From JAQBGV01 sp032128395 (GTDB lineage: Bacteria > Planctomycetota > UBA8108 > UBA1146), in NCBI GenBank assembly GCA_032128395.1, contig JAQBGV010000190.1, forward strand, positions 1-8,868: DNA of 8,868 bases. Direction: 5' to 3'. The translations under genes and the position numbers were made by a program. This document shows positions 6,615-8,868 of the stretch, piece by piece (position 1 is the first letter of the stretch; each line of letters begins with the position of its first letter). Below the pieces are notes generated by a model. It made no database searches. It saw only the letters and a program-made list of their open reading frames with translations, and was not told where the DNA came from.

Positions 6615-6668
6615 GGCGCCGCCTCCCATTTCGCGTTCGAGTTGCCGGTCGAATCCCCGCTTCGTCGA

Positions 6669-6674
6669 GTTATA
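6669..6674 (-). promoter_or_regulatory. Candidate -10 element in the divergent lpxL / cysteine desulfurase gap
   Basis: The 141-base gap 6615-6755 contains an AT-rich island, GTTATATCG. On the minus strand it reads TATAAC, 54 bases before GTG 6614. On the plus strand the overlapping TATATC (6671-6676) could serve the desulfurase gene with a leader of about 79 bases. Neither has a good -35 box. Confidence 0.3.
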
Positions 6675-6755
6675 TCGAAATCGACCCCATCGACGAGCGG
6701 GTTCTCGGTCGGATAGCATCGCCCGGGGAGTTTCCGAGCAGGAAGTGGGAGTCGC

Positions 6756-7898
6756 GTGCGCATCCCGATCTACCTCGATCACAACTCCACTACTCCAGTC
6801 GATCCGCGGGTGCTCGAGGCGATGCTCCCCTACTTCGGGCAAATCTTCGGGAACGCCGCCTCGAAGACCCACTCCTTTGGTTGGAAGGCGAACGAGGGGG
6901 TGGAGGAGGCGCGCGGGCGGGTCGCCGCCCTCGTGAGAGCTCGGGCGCGAGAGATCGTGTTCACGAGCGGCGCGACCGAATCGAACAACCTCGCCTTGTT
7001 CGGGGTCGCCGCCCGCCGGAACGCACCTGGGGAGATCATCACCGGGCAGACGGAGCACCGCGCCGTGCTCGACCCATGCCGCGAGCTCGAGAGGCGGGGG
7101 TGGACGATCCACCGCCTCGCCCCCGATTCCGAAGGCCGGATCTCCGCGGCTCAGGTCGAGGCGGCGATTACGAAACGCACCGCGCTGGTCTCGCTGATGG
7201 CGGCGAACAACGAGACCGGGGTCCTCCACCCTCTCGCCGAGATCGGGCGGGTGACCCGTTCCGCCGGAGTGCTCCTCCACTCCGATGCGGCACAAGCAGT
7301 CGGGAAGATCGCGATCGACGTCGGGGCACTCGGGGTCGACCTCCTGTCGGTCTCCGCCCACAAGCTCTACGGCCCCAAGGGAATCGGCGCTCTCTTCGTT
7401 CGGAGTCGCCCACGGGTCTCGATCGCACCGATCCAGTTCGGCGGAGGACACGAGTCCGGTCTTCGCTCCGGAACCACCCCGGTTCCCCTCGCGGTGGGAT
7501 TCGGGGCGGCTGCAGCCCTCGCCGAGGAACATCTGGAAGCGGAGACTTCGCGGCTCATCGAACTCACAGAGCGATTGTGGCGGAAGATCTCCGAACGGAT
7601 TCCCACCGCGGTCCGACACGGAGGCGCCGCCGAAACACTGCCCGGGACGGTGAACATCGGATTCCCCGGGATCGAGGCGGAGGCGCTCCTCCTCGGAGTC
7701 CCGGAAGTGGCGCTCTCGAGTGGCTCCGCCTGTACATCGGCCGAACTCGAGCCGAGTCACGTGCTCCGCGCGATGGGGGTACCCGCGGCGCTCGCCCACG
7801 GATCGATCCGATTCGGCCTGGGACGGTCCACTCGCCCGGAGGAGGTCGAATTCGCGGCGGAACGCGTCGCCGCCGTCGTCGACCGGTTGCTGGGCTGA
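6756..7898 (+). CDS. iscS: Cysteine desulfurase (NifS/IscS family), 380 aa
   Basis: This PLP enzyme takes sulfur from L-cysteine as a persulfide for Fe-S cluster and other thio-cofactor synthesis in the cytoplasm. All hallmarks are present: YLDHNSTTP at the N terminus, SGATESNN (71-78), TEHRAVLD with the cofactor-stacking His101, NNETG (151-155), SDAAQAVGK with Asp177 and Gln180, VSAHKLYGPKGIG with the PLP Lys203, GGGHESGLRSGT, and SSGSACTS with the catalytic Cys326. The Cys-loop marks it as a group I (IscS/NifS) rather than a SufS enzyme. It lacks the extended C-terminal tail of E. coli IscS, so it cannot be assigned firmly to IscS or NifS. The GTG start at 6756 has GGGAG 4 bases and AGGAAG about 10 bases upstream and begins just before the first conserved motif. 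An A-type Fe-S carrier gene follows 76 bases downstream; no iscU scaffold gene lies between. Confidence 0.95.
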   Translation: MRIPIYLDHNSTTPVDPRVLEAMLPYFGQIFGNAASKTHSFGWKANEGVEEARGRVAALVRARAREIVFTSGATESNNLALFGVAARRNAPGEIITGQTEHRAVLDPCRELERRGWTIHRLAPDSEGRISAAQVEAAITKRTALVSLMAANNETGVLHPLAEIGRVTRSAGVLLHSDAAQAVGKIAIDVGALGVDLLSVSAHKLYGPKGIGALFVRSRPRVSIAPIQFGGGHESGLRSGTTPVPLAVGFGAAAALAEEHLEAETSRLIELTERLWRKISERIPTAVRHGGAAETLPGTVNIGFPGIEAEALLLGVPEVALSSGSACTSAELEPSHVLRAMGVPAALAHGSIRFGLGRSTRPEEVEFAAERVAAVVDRLLG

Positions 7899-7922
7899 TC
7901 CGGTGTCCCCCGGCCGGGAGGG

Positions 7923-7931
7923 TGTTATGCT
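7923..7931 (+). promoter_or_regulatory. Candidate extended -10 promoter for the A-type Fe-S carrier
   Basis: TGTTATGCT fits the TG-N-TATAAT extended -10 form, which needs no strong -35 box. It lies 43 bases before ATG 7975. The same bases contain an in-frame ATG at 7927 with GGGAGG upstream, so they could instead be a translation start. The first reading is preferred because the family normally starts at the later ATG. Confidence 0.4.
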
Positions 7932-7943
7932 GGAAACAGAACC

Positions 7944-7956
7944 GGGGCGCCGCCCC
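7944..7956 (+). other. Short GC hairpin in the leader of the A-type Fe-S carrier
   Basis: GGGGCGCCGCCCC can form a 5-bp all-GC stem with a 3-base loop between the -10 candidate and the GGAG ribosome-binding site (7963-7966). There is no T-run, so it is not an intrinsic terminator. It could be chance at this GC content. Confidence 0.3.
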
Positions 7957-7974
7957 AGAATCGGAGTCCGCAAG

Positions 7975-8301
7975 ATGATCGATGTCACTCAGTCCGCCGG
8001 GCGCGAGATCGCGAAGCTGATCGAAGCGGAGGGCCCGGGCGAAAAAGGGGGTCTCCGGCTCCTCGTCAAGGGTGGTGGCTGCTCCGGCATGCTCTACGAC
8101 ATGAAGATCGTCGGAGAGCCGGAGGAGAAGGACAAGATCTTCGAAGTCGAGGGAGTGAGGGTCTTCATCGACCCGAAGAGCTACCTGTTCCTGAACGGCA
8201 TCGTCGTCGACTTCAAGGAGAGCATGATGGGACGCGGGTTCGTCTTCGAAAACCCGAATGCATCCACCAGCTGCGGATGCGGCACCTCTTTTTCAGTCTG
8301 A
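7975..8301 (+). CDS. A-type iron-sulfur cluster carrier (IscA/ErpA/SufA family), 108 aa
   Basis: A-type carriers bind iron or an Fe-S cluster and pass it to apoproteins. The three ligand cysteines are present with classical spacing: Cys36 in KGGGCSGMLY, and Cys100 and Cys102 in STSCGCGTSF, giving C-x63-C-G-C. Other family marks are ITHL-like opening MIDVTQSAGREI, GLRLLVKGGGCSG, FIDPKSYLFLNG and GFVFENPNAS. The NPNAS-TSCGCG-SF ending is closest to ErpA-like members, but IscA, ErpA and SufA cannot be separated safely. ATG 7975 has GGAG 8 bases upstream and matches the family's usual N terminus; ATG 7927, with GGGAGG upstream, would add 16 residues and remains possible. It follows a cysteine desulfurase gene, fitting a sulfur-donor plus carrier pair. 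The gene ends 41 bases from the convergent E1 alpha gene, and I see no terminator between them. Confidence 0.93.
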   Translation: MIDVTQSAGREIAKLIEAEGPGEKGGLRLLVKGGGCSGMLYDMKIVGEPEEKDKIFEVEGVRVFIDPKSYLFLNGIVVDFKESMMGRGFVFENPNASTSCGCGTSFSV

Positions 8302-8342
8302 GAGTACGCTCGCACTCCGAGACCCTGCCCCCAAGATTCTAC

Positions 8343-8868
8343 TCAGCTCGCGAAGACGTCGCCCAGCATCGACGCGGGATCGGGCGGCGGCGCGTGGGTC
8401 CTGCTCTCCAAGGCTCGGTCCGCGGCTGCCTCCACCTCTTCGGTGACCTCTCTCTCAAAGCGGGCGAGTTTTTTCTCGGCGTCGCCGCCGATGAGGTGGG
8501 GTGCGCCCTCGAGGAACTCCTCGAAGCAGCCGATCGGATCTCGCTTTCCCCAGTCGGCGAATGTCTTCTCGTCGAAGAGGCGGCGCGCCTCTGCCTCGTC
8601 GTGCGTGGCGTGCCCGCCGAGTCGGAAGGTGCGCGCGAGGACGATCACCGGTCCCTCCCCCTTGCGACAGAGATCTCGCGCCTCGGAGACGGCGCGGTGC
8701 ACGTCGAGCACGTGATTCCCATCGCAAACGAGACCGGGGATCCCATATCCCGCTGCCAGTCCATCGAGCGCGGACCTGAAGCGATCCGAGCGTGACGTTC
8801 CCAGGGCGACGAGGTTGTCCTGCACGATGACCACGAGAGGAAGCGCTCGGGCCGCCGCGAGGGAGAGC
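8343..8868 (-). CDS. Thiamine-dependent 2-oxoacid dehydrogenase E1 component, alpha subunit, C-terminal part
   Basis: E1 alpha, with E1 beta and ThDP, decarboxylates pyruvate or a branched-chain 2-oxoacid and passes the acyl group to E2. The visible 174 residues enter at LSLAAARALPLVVIVQDNLVALGTS, equivalent to the stretch after the GDG of the ThDP motif where most members read ENN (here QDN). They continue through AAGYGIPGLVCDGNHVLDVH and GEGPVIVLARTFRLGGHATHDE, the loop corresponding to YRxxGHSxxD, then WGKRDPIGCFEEFL and a charged helical C terminus. The open frame continues without a stop to the window edge, so the true start and the ThDP-binding half lie beyond 8868. GTG 8834 is internal, not the start. 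E1 beta is not in the window. Pyruvate versus branched-chain substrate cannot be decided. It converges with the A-type Fe-S carrier gene. Confidence 0.9.
   Translation of the reverse strand, partial: LSLAAARALPLVVIVQDNLVALGTSRSDRFRSALDGLAAGYGIPGLVCDGNHVLDVHRAVSEARDLCRKGEGPVIVLARTFRLGGHATHDEAEARRLFDEKTFADWGKRDPIGCFEEFLEGAPHLIGGDAEKKLARFEREVTEEVEAAADRALESRTHAPPPDPASMLGDVFAS

Noticed and set aside
6615..7988. Upstream extension of the LpxL-type minus-strand frame to about 782 codons, antisense to the whole cysteine desulfurase gene.
   Set aside because: The extension has no conserved features, overlaps a certain gene, and a strong ribosome-binding site marks the start at GTG 6614.
8302..8342. 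Convergent gap between the A-type carrier and E1 alpha genes examined for a bidirectional terminator.
   Set aside because: Only a weak GAGT/ACTC pairing is present, too short to call.

Overview
This window comes from a high-GC Gram-negative bacterium. Three genes fit synthesis or decoration of lipid A/LPS (a family 9 glycosyltransferase, a DUF374 acyltransferase and an LpxL-type acyltransferase), so an LPS-bearing outer membrane is likely. Arg/Ser/Pro-rich shadow reading frames occur on both strands, as expected at this base composition. Planctomycetota or a neighbouring lineage is plausible from the small MshEN-like protein and the secreted helical-plus-jellyroll protein, but the sequence alone cannot prove it.

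Layout. Bases 24-2580 hold three minus-strand genes: a degenerate FGGY-type sugar kinase (1441-2580), an ADP-ribosylglycohydrolase overlapping it by 8 bases and carrying an apparent frameshift (427-1448), and, after a 175-base spacer with its own promoter candidate, a small stand-alone MshEN-like protein (24-251). Bases 2800-4595 hold two plus-strand genes separated by 2 bases: a heptosyltransferase-like GT9 enzyme and a DUF374 (LpxJ-type) acyltransferase. A four-copy 17-bp tandem repeat begins inside the last codon of the second. Bases 4675-6614 hold two minus-strand genes: a secreted protein of unknown function and an LpxL/HtrB-type acyltransferase. Bases 6756-8301 hold a plus-strand Fe-S pair, a cysteine desulfurase and an A-type Fe-S carrier. 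The window ends in the C-terminal half of a minus-strand thiamine-dependent 2-oxoacid dehydrogenase E1 alpha subunit, which continues beyond base 8868.

The genes fall into three functional groups: a possible ADP-ribose/sugar pair, envelope lipid and glycan synthesis, and Fe-S assembly. No gene-free stretch exceeds about 220 bases. I found no RNA gene, CRISPR array, insertion sequence, attachment site or convincing terminator. Nothing here amounts to a demonstrated new system. The best leads are the kinase-relic/ADP-ribosylhydrolase pair, the stand-alone MshEN-like protein, the secreted jellyroll protein between two acyltransferase families, and a repeated promoter-like element, TA(C/G)AAT with CCCGCCG just downstream.
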